Below are positions 30,888 to 38,358 of a stretch of 38,358 nucleotides of DNA, piece by piece. The translations under genes and the position numbers were made by a program. Numbering within the stretch: the stretch's first letter is position 1; each line of letters opens with the position of its first letter. A model generated the notes under the pieces. The model did no database searches. It worked only from the letters and a program-made list of their open reading frames with translations, and was not told the DNA's origin. Source of the DNA: Nostocaceae cyanobacterium (GTDB lineage Bacteria > Cyanobacteriota > Cyanobacteriia > Cyanobacteriales > Nostocaceae); contig JASJCY010000040.1 in assembly GCA_030065825.1 (NCBI GenBank), positions 1 to 38,358 on the forward strand, in the 5' to 3' direction.

Positions 30888-31574
30888 CTACACCATAGAC
30901 TTAATATCATCATGCAATCTTGCTGCAATCCGAAACATTTCCAACCCTGCATGTAAGTAACTTTCATCATAATTGAGGGGAAAATATGCCAATTCACCCA
31001 ACCCATCACCAATTTGATTTAAACAATAGTAAAGGTTAGCAGCTGTTGCAGCTAAACTAGGAGGATTAGGTAAAGAACGAAAGATAGTTTGGGCTTGTTT
31101 CAAATCATCTCTACAACTTTGCAAATAAGCCTGAAATTGTTCTAACAACTCATCATCAAAAGGATCAGCCGCTAACTCATCAATTTGTGTTTGTAGAGAA
31201 TAAAGAATCCCACACACTAACTTATTAACTGGCTGATAAACCAGACGTAACCATTCTTCAACTTGCTGATCCGCTTCCTTCCCTGTTTGTCTTTTCTTGC
31301 GATGTTGCTGTTGGACATTTACCGTCCGCTGTTGTCTATCGCTGTGATCATTTTTCTTCCTATGACCTAACTTTCTGTCATAGGATTGACGACTTTTTAC
31401 ATCCCCCAACACCTCATATGCAGCATTAATACGAATAATCTGTTCCCTGTCTTCAGTTTCCTGATTGCTGTCAGGATGAAATTGCTTCGCCAAGCGGCGA
31501 TAAGCTTGCTTAATCTCCGCTTGGGTAGCCTGAGGATTAACATTCAGAGTTTCGTAGTGGTTAGAATCTGTCAT
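30888..31574 (-). CDS. J-domain (DnaJ-like) co-chaperone
   Basis: 228 residues. The J domain covers 1-70: YETLNVNPQATQAEIKQAYR, RLAKQFHPDSNQ with the essential HPD, and INAAYEVLGDVKSRQSYDRK. There is no Gly/Phe region, zinc domain or CTD, so it is a type III J protein that stimulates an Hsp70 ATPase for a special client. A basic linker (HRKKRQTGKEADQ) leads to a helical C-terminal domain (about 100-225) of unknown role. It begins 15 bases after the cysK stop on the same strand, so it is probably co-transcribed with rrf2 and cysK. Confidence 0.85.
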   Translation of the reverse strand: MTDSNHYETLNVNPQATQAEIKQAYRRLAKQFHPDSNQETEDREQIIRINAAYEVLGDVKSRQSYDRKLGHRKKNDHSDRQQRTVNVQQQHRKKRQTGKEADQQVEEWLRLVYQPVNKLVCGILYSLQTQIDELAADPFDDELLEQFQAYLQSCRDDLKQAQTIFRSLPNPPSLAATAANLYYCLNQIGDGLGELAYFPLNYDESYLHAGLEMFRIAARLHDDIKSMV

Positions 31575-31589
31575 GATTCCAATTTACCT

Positions 31590-32552
31590 CTAGCTGACCC
31601 CAGTTGCTAACCTCGGATCTAAATCTTGAAACAAAGGCGTACTTAAGTATCTTTCCCCAAAACTCGGTTGAATCATTACAATTAACTTTCCCTGATTTTC
31701 CGGACGTTGGGCGACACGAACCGCAGCACACAAAGCCGCACCACTGGAGATTCCAGATAATAATCCTTCTTCCTTCGCCAATCGCCGACCGTAAGCGATC
31801 GCCTCTTCGTCGGTAACAGTAATCACCTCATCAATCAAATCCACCTTCAATACTTGGGGAACAAACCCAGCGCCAATTCCCTGAATTTTGTGGGGTCCGG
31901 GTTTACCTCCAGATAATACCGGGCTATTGGCTGGTTCCACAGCAATGGCTTGAAAACTAGGTTTGCGGGCTTTAATTACTTCTGCTACCCCCGTAATTGT
32001 GCCACCAGTACCAACCCCAGCTACAATCATATCCACTTGTCCATCGGTGTCTTGCCAAATTTCCTCTGCTGTAGTTTCTCGGTGAATTTTCGCATTTGCC
32101 GGATTACGGAATTGTTGCAACATATACGCATGGGCTGTGGTATCTACTATCTTTTGTGCCCGGGCGATCGCCCCACTCATGCCTTCAATACCTGGGGTTA
32201 GTTCTAATTCTGCCCCATAAGCCCGTAACATAGCCCGTCGTTCCGCGCTCATGGTTTCTGGCATTGTTAAAATTAACTTATAACCCTTAGCCGCAGCTGC
32301 CATTGCCAGGGCTATTCCCGTATTTCCCGAAGTAGGTTCCACCAATATTGTTTTACCAGGGGAAATTAAACCTTCCTTCTCGGCACATGTAATCATATTT
32401 ACCCCAATTCGGTCTTTTACGGATGCCGCTGGGTTCATACTTTCCAATTTAACCACAATATTCCCCACACAGCCTTCAGCTTGAGGAATGCGGTTAAGTT
32501 GCACCAGGGGTGTACGACCGATGAGTTCTGTAATGTTACTAGCTATACGCAT
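31590..32552 (-). CDS. cysK: Cysteine synthase A (O-acetylserine sulfhydrylase)
   Basis: 320 residues. Makes L-cysteine from O-acetylserine and sulfide with PLP. K46 in NPAASVKDR is the PLP lysine; the substrate loop TSGNTG and the phosphate-binding GTGGTITG are present, as are [10 protein letters not shown] and the late GISSGAA. It follows the Rrf2-type regulator by 76 bp, a gap that holds a short CCCTATTCCCC-type repeat, and precedes the dnaJ-like gene by 15 bp. All three are on the minus strand, so an operon is likely. CysK often forms a complex with serine acetyltransferase and, in Firmicutes, with the Rrf2 regulator CymR. Confidence 0.95.
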   Translation of the reverse strand: MRIASNITELIGRTPLVQLNRIPQAEGCVGNIVVKLESMNPAASVKDRIGVNMITCAEKEGLISPGKTILVEPTSGNTGIALAMAAAAKGYKLILTMPETMSAERRAMLRAYGAELELTPGIEGMSGAIARAQKIVDTTAHAYMLQQFRNPANAKIHRETTAEEIWQDTDGQVDMIVAGVGTGGTITGVAEVIKARKPSFQAIAVEPANSPVLSGGKPGPHKIQGIGAGFVPQVLKVDLIDEVITVTDEEAIAYGRRLAKEEGLLSGISSGAALCAAVRVAQRPENQGKLIVMIQPSFGERYLSTPLFQDLDPRLATGVS

Positions 32553-32628
32553 AAATTATTCCCAATTCAAAATACAAAATTTTAACTTTCCCACTCCCCA
32601 TTCCCTGTTCCCTATTCCCCGTTCCCCA

Positions 32629-33075
32629 TCAGATGTAATACATAATATCCAACTGCCGCCGGGAATTGCGTTTTTCACAAATATCAGCGAGGGTATAGTT
32701 TTGCAATACTGAGTTAACTGCTTGACAAGCTTCTTCCCAGATTTCTCGGACAACAGCACTGTCTACAGTTCTCGGTTGTAGTTCTTGCTGGGGCTTTTGT
32801 ACCTTATCCAACCCTTCCAAGCAAGCCACAACTTCAAACAAAGTAATTCTTACAGGTTCTCGTGTCAGCAGATAACCCCCTTTTGAACCCCGTTGACTCT
32901 TGACTATACCTCCTCGTCTCAAAGTTGCCAGTAACTGTTCCAAATAGCGATCTGGTATATTTTGTTGTGCCGCAATCTGGCGAATTTGCAGGGGTTCTCC
33001 ACTTTGGTAATTATTTGCCAGTTCTAGTAAAGCAAGTATTGCGTATTCAGATTTACAAGATAGTTCCACAGGCAT
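32629..33075 (-). CDS. Rrf2-family transcriptional regulator (CymR-like)
   Basis: 148 residues. Winged HTH in the first 80: LSCKSEYAILALLELANNYQ, IRQIAAQQNIPDRYLEQLLA, LRRGGIVKSQRGSKGGYLLT. The three-cysteine cluster used by IscR/NsrR to bind Fe-S (C-X5-C-X5-6-C around 90-105) is absent; cysteines remain only near 84, 115 and 133. So it is an iron-sulfur-free type like CymR, the cysteine-metabolism repressor. Its position directly ahead of cysK fits that. ATG 33075. Regulation of cysK is inferred. Confidence 0.85.
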   Translation of the reverse strand: MPVELSCKSEYAILALLELANNYQSGEPLQIRQIAAQQNIPDRYLEQLLATLRRGGIVKSQRGSKGGYLLTREPVRITLFEVVACLEGLDKVQKPQQELQPRTVDSAVVREIWEEACQAVNSVLQNYTLADICEKRNSRRQLDIMYYI

Positions 33076-33208
33076 TATTTATAAAAGTTAGGAATAAGGA
33101 GTTAAGAGTTAGGAGTTGGAATTTTTAACTGATAACTCCTAACTGATTACTTTTAACTTTCTCTAGTATACTCCGGTTCTCCACTGGGGTTTGCTACTTT
33201 TGATTGCT

Positions 33209-33233
33209 AAAAAAAGCCACCCAAAGCGGGTGG
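33209..33233 (-). terminator. Minus-strand terminator downstream of the porin gene
   Basis: Read leftwards: ACCACCC-GCTTT-GGGTGGC followed by seven T. It is 215 bp past the porin stop; a family C element (33277-33417) lies in between and probably inserted there. Confidence 0.7.
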
Positions 33234-33276
33234 TAATTAATTGAAAAATTTGGCGTTGCTGAATTTTGCAATGAAT

Positions 33277-33417
33277 TATAGCGGTTTTCAATCTTATTCA
33301 AATACTAAGAGTGGGATGGGCATCCCTGTAAGGTTCCCCTCTCCTTAATAAGGAGAGGGGTGGCTTTAGCCGGGGTGAGGTTCTGATTGTATTGCACAAA
33401 GCGTGAAAACGGCTATA
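33277..33417. repeat. Family C palindromic element, full copy
   Basis: Ends TATAGCGGTTTTCA and TGAAAACGGCTATA. Interior GGGATGGGCATCCCTG, the hairpin CTCTCCTTAATAAGGAGAG and GGCTTTAGCCGGGGTGAGG, as in 5495-5622 but in opposite orientation. Confidence 0.75.
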
Positions 33418-33447
33418 GTTCAAATCAGCAGCGTCATTTTTAATTCT

Positions 33448-35079
33448 CTAGAAAGTGAAAGTTGTTCTCAGTGCCCCAATAAAGATATCATCGTTGTCTG
33501 AATTCTGGTTAGGAGAGGTTAGCCAAATAAATCCCGGAGTAATGGAGATATTGTCATTGATTGGATACCTGTAAAACGTCTCAATGTGGAAGGGGGTATC
33601 ATTGTCAAATCCATCCGGAACTGGATCGAGACTGCCTGCATAGGGTTCTGCACCCGCAACAATTGCACCCAAACCACCTTCTGTACCTAAATCGGGGAAT
33701 ACAAGAGCAACTGCATAGTTCCAAATTTCGGCATCACCCCCACCAGCAAAATCGACATCGGTGAAGCTACCCCAACCTCGAATACTGAACTTAGAACTGA
33801 CATCAAATTGAGCTTGGACACCGTAGGAATTGCTGAGAATTTCCCTTTCTTCTGTGCCAGGGAGCAAACCATTGGCAAAGTTGGTTCCCGTTCCCCCAAA
33901 GGCAAAAGTTCTGTCACCGGGATCGTAGCCATTGACATAGGTAAAACCAACTTTAAATTGCTTTGCAGGCTGGATTACAATCTGCCCCATGGCTGAATAA
34001 CTGCCATTAAACAAAGCTGCTTTGTCTGAGGGATCTGAGCCATTTTTGGCAAGATAACCTCCCTCCAGCTTAATGGCATTGCCCAGCTTGTAACTAAAAC
34101 CAATACCAGTGGTAGACCTAGCGATACCAAGACGGTAAATTGGATTACGTTCACCAAACCGAGACAGAGCACCAGTGGCACCACCACCGGTGTTTAAACC
34201 AGGGTTAAATACATCAGCATAGAAATGGTGAGCTCCCAAACTTGCCATGGTGGTAACTCTGAGATTATCCCCAACCGGAAACACGTAGTGCAGTCTGTCT
34301 ATGACCACATCGTTGCCACTGGGACCATCATGGGCAAAACGTCCCTCATTAGTATCAAATTCATCAGCGAATGTGTTACCGATATTACCTGAAGTGAGAC
34401 GGGTATACAGCTTGTCTTTACCTGTGAAACTAGACACTAACTGCAAACGAATTCTATTGTTAAACACAAATTGAGCATCTGCATCATTTCCCGAACCATC
34501 GGCAACATCTCCATCTGCACCTGCAAAGGTAAATGCCACCTCACCTTGAAGTTTGGTTGTGGTAGAGAATTGATTTGCCTCCAACTCAGCAGTTCTTGCT
34601 TCTAAGGCATCTACGCGACCCCTTAATGTTGCCAGTTCCGCTGCAAATTCTTCTTGTAGTCTCTGCAAGGTCGCCAAATCTTCTCTAGTGACCAAGTCTG
34701 CTGTAGCTGTAGCAATTAATTCATTGACTCTATCCAAACAGGCATTTAAACCAGCGGCAAATTCATAACGAGTTAACGCACGGTTCCCACGATAGGTTCC
34801 ATTGGGATAACCCGCAATACAACCATAACGCTCTACCAAAGATTGCAATGCCTGAAATGCCCAGTCTGTTGGCTGCACATCTGAAAACTGAGAAACCGAT
34901 GTTACTTGGGACATCGGGGTTTTTTCTAGGTTGCTGTAGGAGTTAACTTGTTCTAAAAGGTCATTTGGCTTTTGGGAACTGGGATAGGGAGAAGCAATTG
35001 CACCCCCTGAGGTCAAAAATATCGCTCCCAATACTGATGGACAAACAAACAAATATGCTCTCAATAATTTTGACACCAT
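33448..35079 (-). CDS. SLH-domain iron-uptake-type porin (OprB-like), paralog 1
   Basis: 543 residues from ATG 35079 (MVSKLLRAYLFVCPSVLGAI), with GAGGAG seven bases upstream; the ATG at 35127 adds a tail not needed. Signal peptide ends near GGAIAS. Then an SLH domain (about 57-125: VSQFSDVQPTDWAFQALQSL, IAGYPNGTYRGNRALTRYEF), a coiled coil (EEFAAELATLRGRVDALEAR), and a C-terminal beta barrel ending in TF-rich LRTTFTF with the terminal Phe of outer-membrane proteins. The SLH domain tethers the outer membrane to peptidoglycan-linked polymers. Cyanobacterial members (Slr1841/Slr1908 group) pass inorganic ions. Residues 57-177 are identical to paralog 2. Confidence 0.92.
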   Translation of the reverse strand: MVSKLLRAYLFVCPSVLGAIFLTSGGAIASPYPSSQKPNDLLEQVNSYSNLEKTPMSQVTSVSQFSDVQPTDWAFQALQSLVERYGCIAGYPNGTYRGNRALTRYEFAAGLNACLDRVNELIATATADLVTREDLATLQRLQEEFAAELATLRGRVDALEARTAELEANQFSTTTKLQGEVAFTFAGADGDVADGSGNDADAQFVFNNRIRLQLVSSFTGKDKLYTRLTSGNIGNTFADEFDTNEGRFAHDGPSGNDVVIDRLHYVFPVGDNLRVTTMASLGAHHFYADVFNPGLNTGGGATGALSRFGERNPIYRLGIARSTTGIGFSYKLGNAIKLEGGYLAKNGSDPSDKAALFNGSYSAMGQIVIQPAKQFKVGFTYVNGYDPGDRTFAFGGTGTNFANGLLPGTEEREILSNSYGVQAQFDVSSKFSIRGWGSFTDVDFAGGGDAEIWNYAVALVFPDLGTEGGLGAIVAGAEPYAGSLDPVPDGFDNDTPFHIETFYRYPINDNISITPGFIWLTSPNQNSDNDDIFIGALRTTFTF

Positions 35080-35434
35080 TTCTGAACTCCTCACACCTCT
35101 TATTTTTGATGCTACAATCATCCTCAAAAAGACAAACTGCTTTCATCTCTTCTGATGAGAATTGCTTAAGCGGATTTTAATATTTATTAAATTTTATAGA
35201 TAGATCGTCTATGCAATTTTTGCATAGTTTTATCAACAAAATTTGCAGATGTTTAGTATGATTTTTTGGTTACAAAGTTGCTATTTACTGCTTTGCAAGT
35301 AATTTCACAGTTTTGGCAAAAGTTATATTTTTATGACAATAAAAAACCGCCCTAGGAGGGTTAAAAAAGCATAAATTATGATACTTAATTTTCTAATTTC
35401 AGTGAATAGTGAATTTACTAGCTATACACATAAA
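35080..35434. other. Porin 1 upstream region with a hairpin at 35341-35370
   Basis: AT-rich leader of porin 1. AAAAAACCGCCCTAGGAGGG followed by TTAAAAAA is a weak terminator-like hairpin. A diverged copy of that hairpin and its flank (GCCCTAGGGCAGTTAAAAAT, then GTAAATTAT) is at about 35738-35770, hinting at an old local duplication. No gene seen. Confidence 0.5.
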
Positions 35435-35499
35435 TATAGCGGTTTTCAATCTTATTCAAATACAGTCTTGTGGGACGGGCATCCCTGCCCGTCCTAACC
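35435..35499. repeat. Half copy of family C element with GGGCATCCCTGCCC palindrome
   Basis: Left end TATAGCGGTTTTCA, then AATCTTATTCAAATACAG as in 33277-33417, then GGACGGGCATCCCTGCCCGT. The right end is absent. Confidence 0.7.
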
Positions 35500-35835
35500 T
35501 AGTAAATTTACCAGAATAACTGCTTAATATTTATTATTAATATTATGATTTTTATTTGAGAACACTTTTGAAAATAACTTTTAAAAAAGAATATTTTCCT
35601 AATAAGTATTAATCAAAAAATGCCCGTTGTAGCATTCATTATAGTTTATTTCAAACAAAATTACTTTTGTCAATTCGCAATTACACTAAAAATTTAGTTA
35701 TCGATAATGTAATATATTTAACGCAATATCATAAGTCAGCCCTAGGGCAGTTAAAAATTCGTAAATTATCGGTTGTAGGCATAGCCTACTTACTCCAAGC
35801 CACGACTTGTCTACGGTGCGAGATGTACAATACAA
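35500..35835. other. AT-rich gene-free stretch between the porins
   Basis: About 335 bp. Apart from the diverged hairpin copy near 35740 nothing was recognised. Confidence 0.4.
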
Positions 35836-35944
35836 AGGAAATTGGGACGGGCAAGGATGCCCATCCCACTCTTATTAGACATCTGGTGAAAGAGGGAATA
35901 TATAGCGTCTGGAACAAGGGTTTTGAGTGACGCATATTTAATTT
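35836..35944. repeat. Two adjoining repeats: GGGCATCC palindrome and the DUF433-insertion type
   Basis: 35836-35871 is GGACGGGCAAGGATGCCCAT-type palindromic DNA as at 7399. 35872-35944 is a shorter relative of the DUF433 insertion (TTATTAGACATCTGGTGAAA, GCGTCTGGAACAAGGGTTTT, GACGCATATTTAATTT) lacking its central palindrome. Confidence 0.75.
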
Positions 35945-35945
35945 A

Positions 35946-36122
35946 CTGGTTGACTGACAAAAGTCTTACAAGTGTTGAAATTTCGTAGCCCCTCCACCCA
36001 ACGCAATCGGTTGCGGTTGTTGGGTTACTCTGCTCAAAGCCGCTGTTGCGTCTACATGCTACCCCTCCGGGGAAGCAAGCTACAACCCAACCTACATCAA
36101 CAAAGATTTGTCAGTCAATCAG
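35946..36122. repeat. MITE-like element with CTGRTTGACTGACAAA ends
   Basis: Left end CTGGTTGACTGACAAAAG and right end TTTGTCAGTCAATCAG are inverse complements at nearly all positions. The interior (CCACCCAACGCAATCGGTTG, GTTGGGTTACTCTGC, AACCCAACCTAC) is rich in a cyanobacterial GTTGGGTT/AACCCAAC repeat. No ORF. Confidence 0.75.
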
Positions 36123-36164
36123 ATTTAATTTCCAACACAGGTCTATATAAACCCAGTTTCTATT

Positions 36165-37910
36165 CTAGAAAGTGAAAGTCGTTCTGAGGGTACCAATAAT
36201 CGCGTCGTCGCTATCCTCATTCTGACCGGGATCTGTCAACCAAATCACACCAGGAGTAATAGAGATATTGTCATTGACGCGATACCTGTAGAAACCTTCA
36301 ATGTGGTATGGCACTTCGTTGAAACCGTCTGCACGTCCCCGTGAGTATGGTTGGGCACCTGCAAAAATACCTAGTAAGTTACCCTGTTTACCAAAATCAG
36401 GCAAAGCTACACCCACTCCGTAAGTCCAAACTTCGCCATCATCATTGGCACCAAAACCAGTGACATCTGTGTAAGCAACAAAACCGCTGATTGAAAGTTT
36501 ATCACTGGGTCGGAACGCTGCTGCTAAACCATAAGAATTAGTGGAAAATGGCTTGACCTCACCTGTAACGTTGTTTACACCCCCGTAGTTGGCGATCGCA
36601 GTACCAACCACGGGTCTTGAAGAATTTATATCTAATAGGTTAGCGTCGCTTCCAGCATTAAATATGGCAGAACCAGATTCATGATATCCGTGGACATAGG
36701 TTGCAGCCAATGCGATGCGATCGCCCAAATTAAAGTTCAATTGTCCCAAAGCTGCATAGTTACCGTTAAATAAACCCGAACCATCATCAGGATTATTTGG
36801 TTCCGATGCCAAGTAACCCACAGTTACTGAACTTGGTCTGAGGATGCCACCACCTTTACCAAACTTAAATTTAACAGCAGCACCAGCACCTCCACCAATA
36901 CGATAGATGGGACTTTCACTAGCAAAGGTAGACAGAGCGCCATTACCCCCATCATAATCTTCAAAGTAAGGGTTAACGGTGGCAACATAATCGCTATGAA
37001 TACCTCCCGTACCTGCTACGTAAAGTTCCAAGTTTTCTCCTACAGGGAAGTAATATGCCAACCAATCGATAATGACATCATTACCACCAGTGTTACCGAA
37101 GTTAAAGGTTTGGGTAGCTTCACCGCTTTGTCCGAACAGTATATCACCAGCCAGATTCACAGCTGCTGCATCACCACCAACATTTAAGTTATCTGCATTA
37201 CCAGATGCAAGACGGGTATTCAGTACGTCTTTACCCGTGAAGCTAGTTTGCAGGTTTAAACGTACCCTATTTTGAAAGACAGTGTTATTTAGGTCGTCAG
37301 CGGTGTCACCAAAGACATCTGTAAGGGCAAAAATTGCTTCACCCGCGAGTTTAGTGGTTGTGGAGAACTGATTTGCCTCTAACTCTGCTGTCCGCGCTTC
37401 TAGGGCATCTACGCGACCCCTGAGGGTTGCTAGTTCTGCTGCAAATTCTTCTTGCAACCTCTGTAAAGTCGCTAAATCTTCTCTGGTTACCAAGTCTGCT
37501 GTGGCTGTAGCAATTAATTCATTTACCCGATCCAAACAGGCATTTAAACCAGCAGCAAATTCATAACGGGTTAACGCACGGTTACCGCGATAAGTACCGT
37601 TGGGGTAACCAGCAATACAACCATAACGCTCTACCAGAGACTGCAATGCTTGGAATGCCCAGTCTGTAGGTTGGACATCGGAAAACTGGGAAACCGATGT
37701 TACCTGGGACTGAGAGTTATTATCTTCGTTGCTGTAGCGATTTATCTGTTCTAAAACGTTGTTATTTTCTTTTGCTTGGGCAATCAGTTGTGGCTGTCCA
37801 CCCTTATTTGCAGATGCATCAGTGGCGATCGCACTTGCGGACATCAACAAACTTGCCGCCAATACCGATGGACAAACAAACAAGTATGCCCTCAATAATT
37901 TTGACACCAT
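36165..37910 (-). CDS. SLH-domain iron-uptake-type porin (OprB-like), paralog 2
   Basis: 581 residues from ATG 37910 (MVSKLLRAYLFVCPSVLAAS); a GAGG lies 11 bases and an AGGA one base upstream, and the upstream region resembles that of paralog 1. Signal peptide cut near ASAIAT; then a longer Asn/Gln-rich stretch, the same SLH domain and coiled coil as paralog 1 (121 identical residues), and a diverged barrel ending LRTTFTF. The barrel is about 25 residues longer. Loops differ (e.g. NYGGVNNVTGEVKPFSTNSY), so substrate choice may differ. Both are read leftwards; the 1-kb gap holds repeats, so they likely have separate promoters. Confidence 0.92.
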   Translation of the reverse strand: MVSKLLRAYLFVCPSVLAASLLMSASAIATDASANKGGQPQLIAQAKENNNVLEQINRYSNEDNNSQSQVTSVSQFSDVQPTDWAFQALQSLVERYGCIAGYPNGTYRGNRALTRYEFAAGLNACLDRVNELIATATADLVTREDLATLQRLQEEFAAELATLRGRVDALEARTAELEANQFSTTTKLAGEAIFALTDVFGDTADDLNNTVFQNRVRLNLQTSFTGKDVLNTRLASGNADNLNVGGDAAAVNLAGDILFGQSGEATQTFNFGNTGGNDVIIDWLAYYFPVGENLELYVAGTGGIHSDYVATVNPYFEDYDGGNGALSTFASESPIYRIGGGAGAAVKFKFGKGGGILRPSSVTVGYLASEPNNPDDGSGLFNGNYAALGQLNFNLGDRIALAATYVHGYHESGSAIFNAGSDANLLDINSSRPVVGTAIANYGGVNNVTGEVKPFSTNSYGLAAAFRPSDKLSISGFVAYTDVTGFGANDDGEVWTYGVGVALPDFGKQGNLLGIFAGAQPYSRGRADGFNEVPYHIEGFYRYRVNDNISITPGVIWLTDPGQNEDSDDAIIGTLRTTFTF

Positions 37911-38092
37911 TCCTGTAATCCTCACACCTTGTAGTATATTTGATACTGTGAATCGTCTCACAAAAGATACTTAGTAGTTAGTATCTCTCGATTTTTTTGA
38001 CTTAACAAGATCATAATATTGATTTAATATATCCCTTAGTCAAAACAATGTCCAATTGTTGTACTAGACTACAATTCATTTATTTGTCGCAC
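37911..38092. other. Upstream region of porin 2
   Basis: AT-rich, with the porin 2 promoter expected on the minus strand. Nothing else recognised. Confidence 0.4.
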
Positions 38093-38278
38093 AAAAAAAA
38101 CTCCCCTTAAGGGTGGGGAGTGAGTTCTGGTTACCAGCGTCACGCTGGTAACTAGGGGAGTTGAGGCTCTGCCTCCTGGTTTTGGTTTCTTGACAAATAC
38201 AAAAAACCCCGCTTTAGGGCGGGGAGTGGTGACATCCTCCCACACCAAATCATTGATTATGGTGTGGGCGTGTCCTCG
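38093..38278 (-). ncRNA. Run of five strong hairpins after a minus-strand gene end; possible transposon end or guide-RNA region
   Basis: Read leftwards: CCCACACCA/TGGTGTGGG (38239-38268), ACTCCCCGCCCTAAAGCGGGG followed by TTTTTTG (38203-38226), GAGGCAGAGCCTC (38163-38175), GTTACCAGCGT/ACGCTGGTAAC, an 11-bp perfect stem (38130-38152), and ACTCCCC...GGGGAGT followed by eight T (38093-38121). At least two are good terminators. Such hairpin-rich 3' flanks are found at the right ends of IS200/IS605 elements, where TnpB guide RNA is made, but I cannot prove that here. Confidence 0.4.
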
Positions 38279-38280
38279 AA

Positions 38281-38358
38281 TCACTTCTTGGACTTCCTGG
38301 TTACTTCATGCACGGATTTTCGACACTTGCCTAGGCAAGGCAGCGCGTTGCCGGTGAG
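38281..38358 (-). CDS. 3' end of an unidentified gene (start outside window), possibly TnpB-like
   Basis: The minus strand is open from the window edge to TGA at 38281: LTGNALPCLGKCRKSVHEVT then RKSKK, 25 residues. The tail is very basic. The hairpin-rich DNA after it recalls IS605 TnpB genes, but 25 residues are too few for a family call. Confidence 0.35.
   Translation of the reverse strand, partial: LTGNALPCLGKCRKSVHEVTRKSKK

Noticed and set aside
33448-37910. Recent gene conversion between the two porins
   Set aside because: The identical protein stretch has many synonymous differences in the DNA, which recent conversion would have removed.

Overview
The window is chromosomal DNA from a filamentous, probably heterocyst-forming (Nostocales-type) cyanobacterium. 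The grounds are an AT-rich genome with many HIP1 octamers (GCGATCGC, e.g. near 803, 3667, 15577, 18818, 20690, 23931, 31795, 36592 and 37826), seven-base short tandem repeats, many small palindromic and MITE-like elements, SLH-domain iron-uptake-type porins, and gene families common in these organisms (Uma2 nucleases, DUF4058, DUF3754, kinase-FGE fusions). No rRNA, tRNA or CRISPR array was recognised.

Layout. 1-9.5 kb: end of an IS110-like transposase, a DUF3754 membrane protein, two Uma2 nucleases, threonine deaminase (ilvA), an MtfA-like M90 peptidase, a lone XRE antitoxin-like regulator, and a two-gene DUF262 + HEPN unit that looks like a toxin or defence module. 9.8-11.8 kb: a decaying toxin-antitoxin island, with a DUF433 gene split by a ~120-bp palindromic element, DUF4258, a YgiT-like protein without its zinc cysteines, a CopG-like gene and a third Uma2 gene. 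The last two each carry an in-frame TGA. 12-17.7 kb: agmatinase-family enzyme, an unknown two-gene operon, spermidine synthase, DUF4058, and a Panacea-Doc (Fic) toxin-antitoxin pair whose antitoxin appears to start at CTG. 17.7-25.9 kb: RluA-type pseudouridine synthase with repeat DNA read in frame, tRNA-dihydrouridine synthase, DUF2059 secreted protein, Orn/Lys/Arg decarboxylase and YchF, separated by heptamer repeat tracts. 26.2-30.3 kb: a 925-residue double kinase-FGE protein whose C-terminus has the hallmarks of a diversity-generating retroelement (DGR) variable region, then exbB-exbD. 30.6-33.1 kb: a small cysteine-containing protein and an rrf2-cysK-dnaJ-like operon. 33.4-37.9 kb: two paralogous SLH porins. 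38.1-38.36 kb: a run of strong hairpins after the 3' end of an unidentified gene.

The genes form several functional groups: polyamine synthesis (decarboxylase, agmatinase, spermidine synthase, all on the minus strand but not contiguous), cysteine synthesis with a likely regulator, outer-membrane transport (two porins plus ExbB/ExbD), and a layer of toxin-antitoxin or defence genes in various stages of decay. Small repeats fill nearly every intergenic gap and have entered at least two coding regions. The strongest candidates for something exciting are the DGR-type hypervariable kinase-FGE target, with no reverse transcriptase in the window, and the DUF262-HEPN pair.
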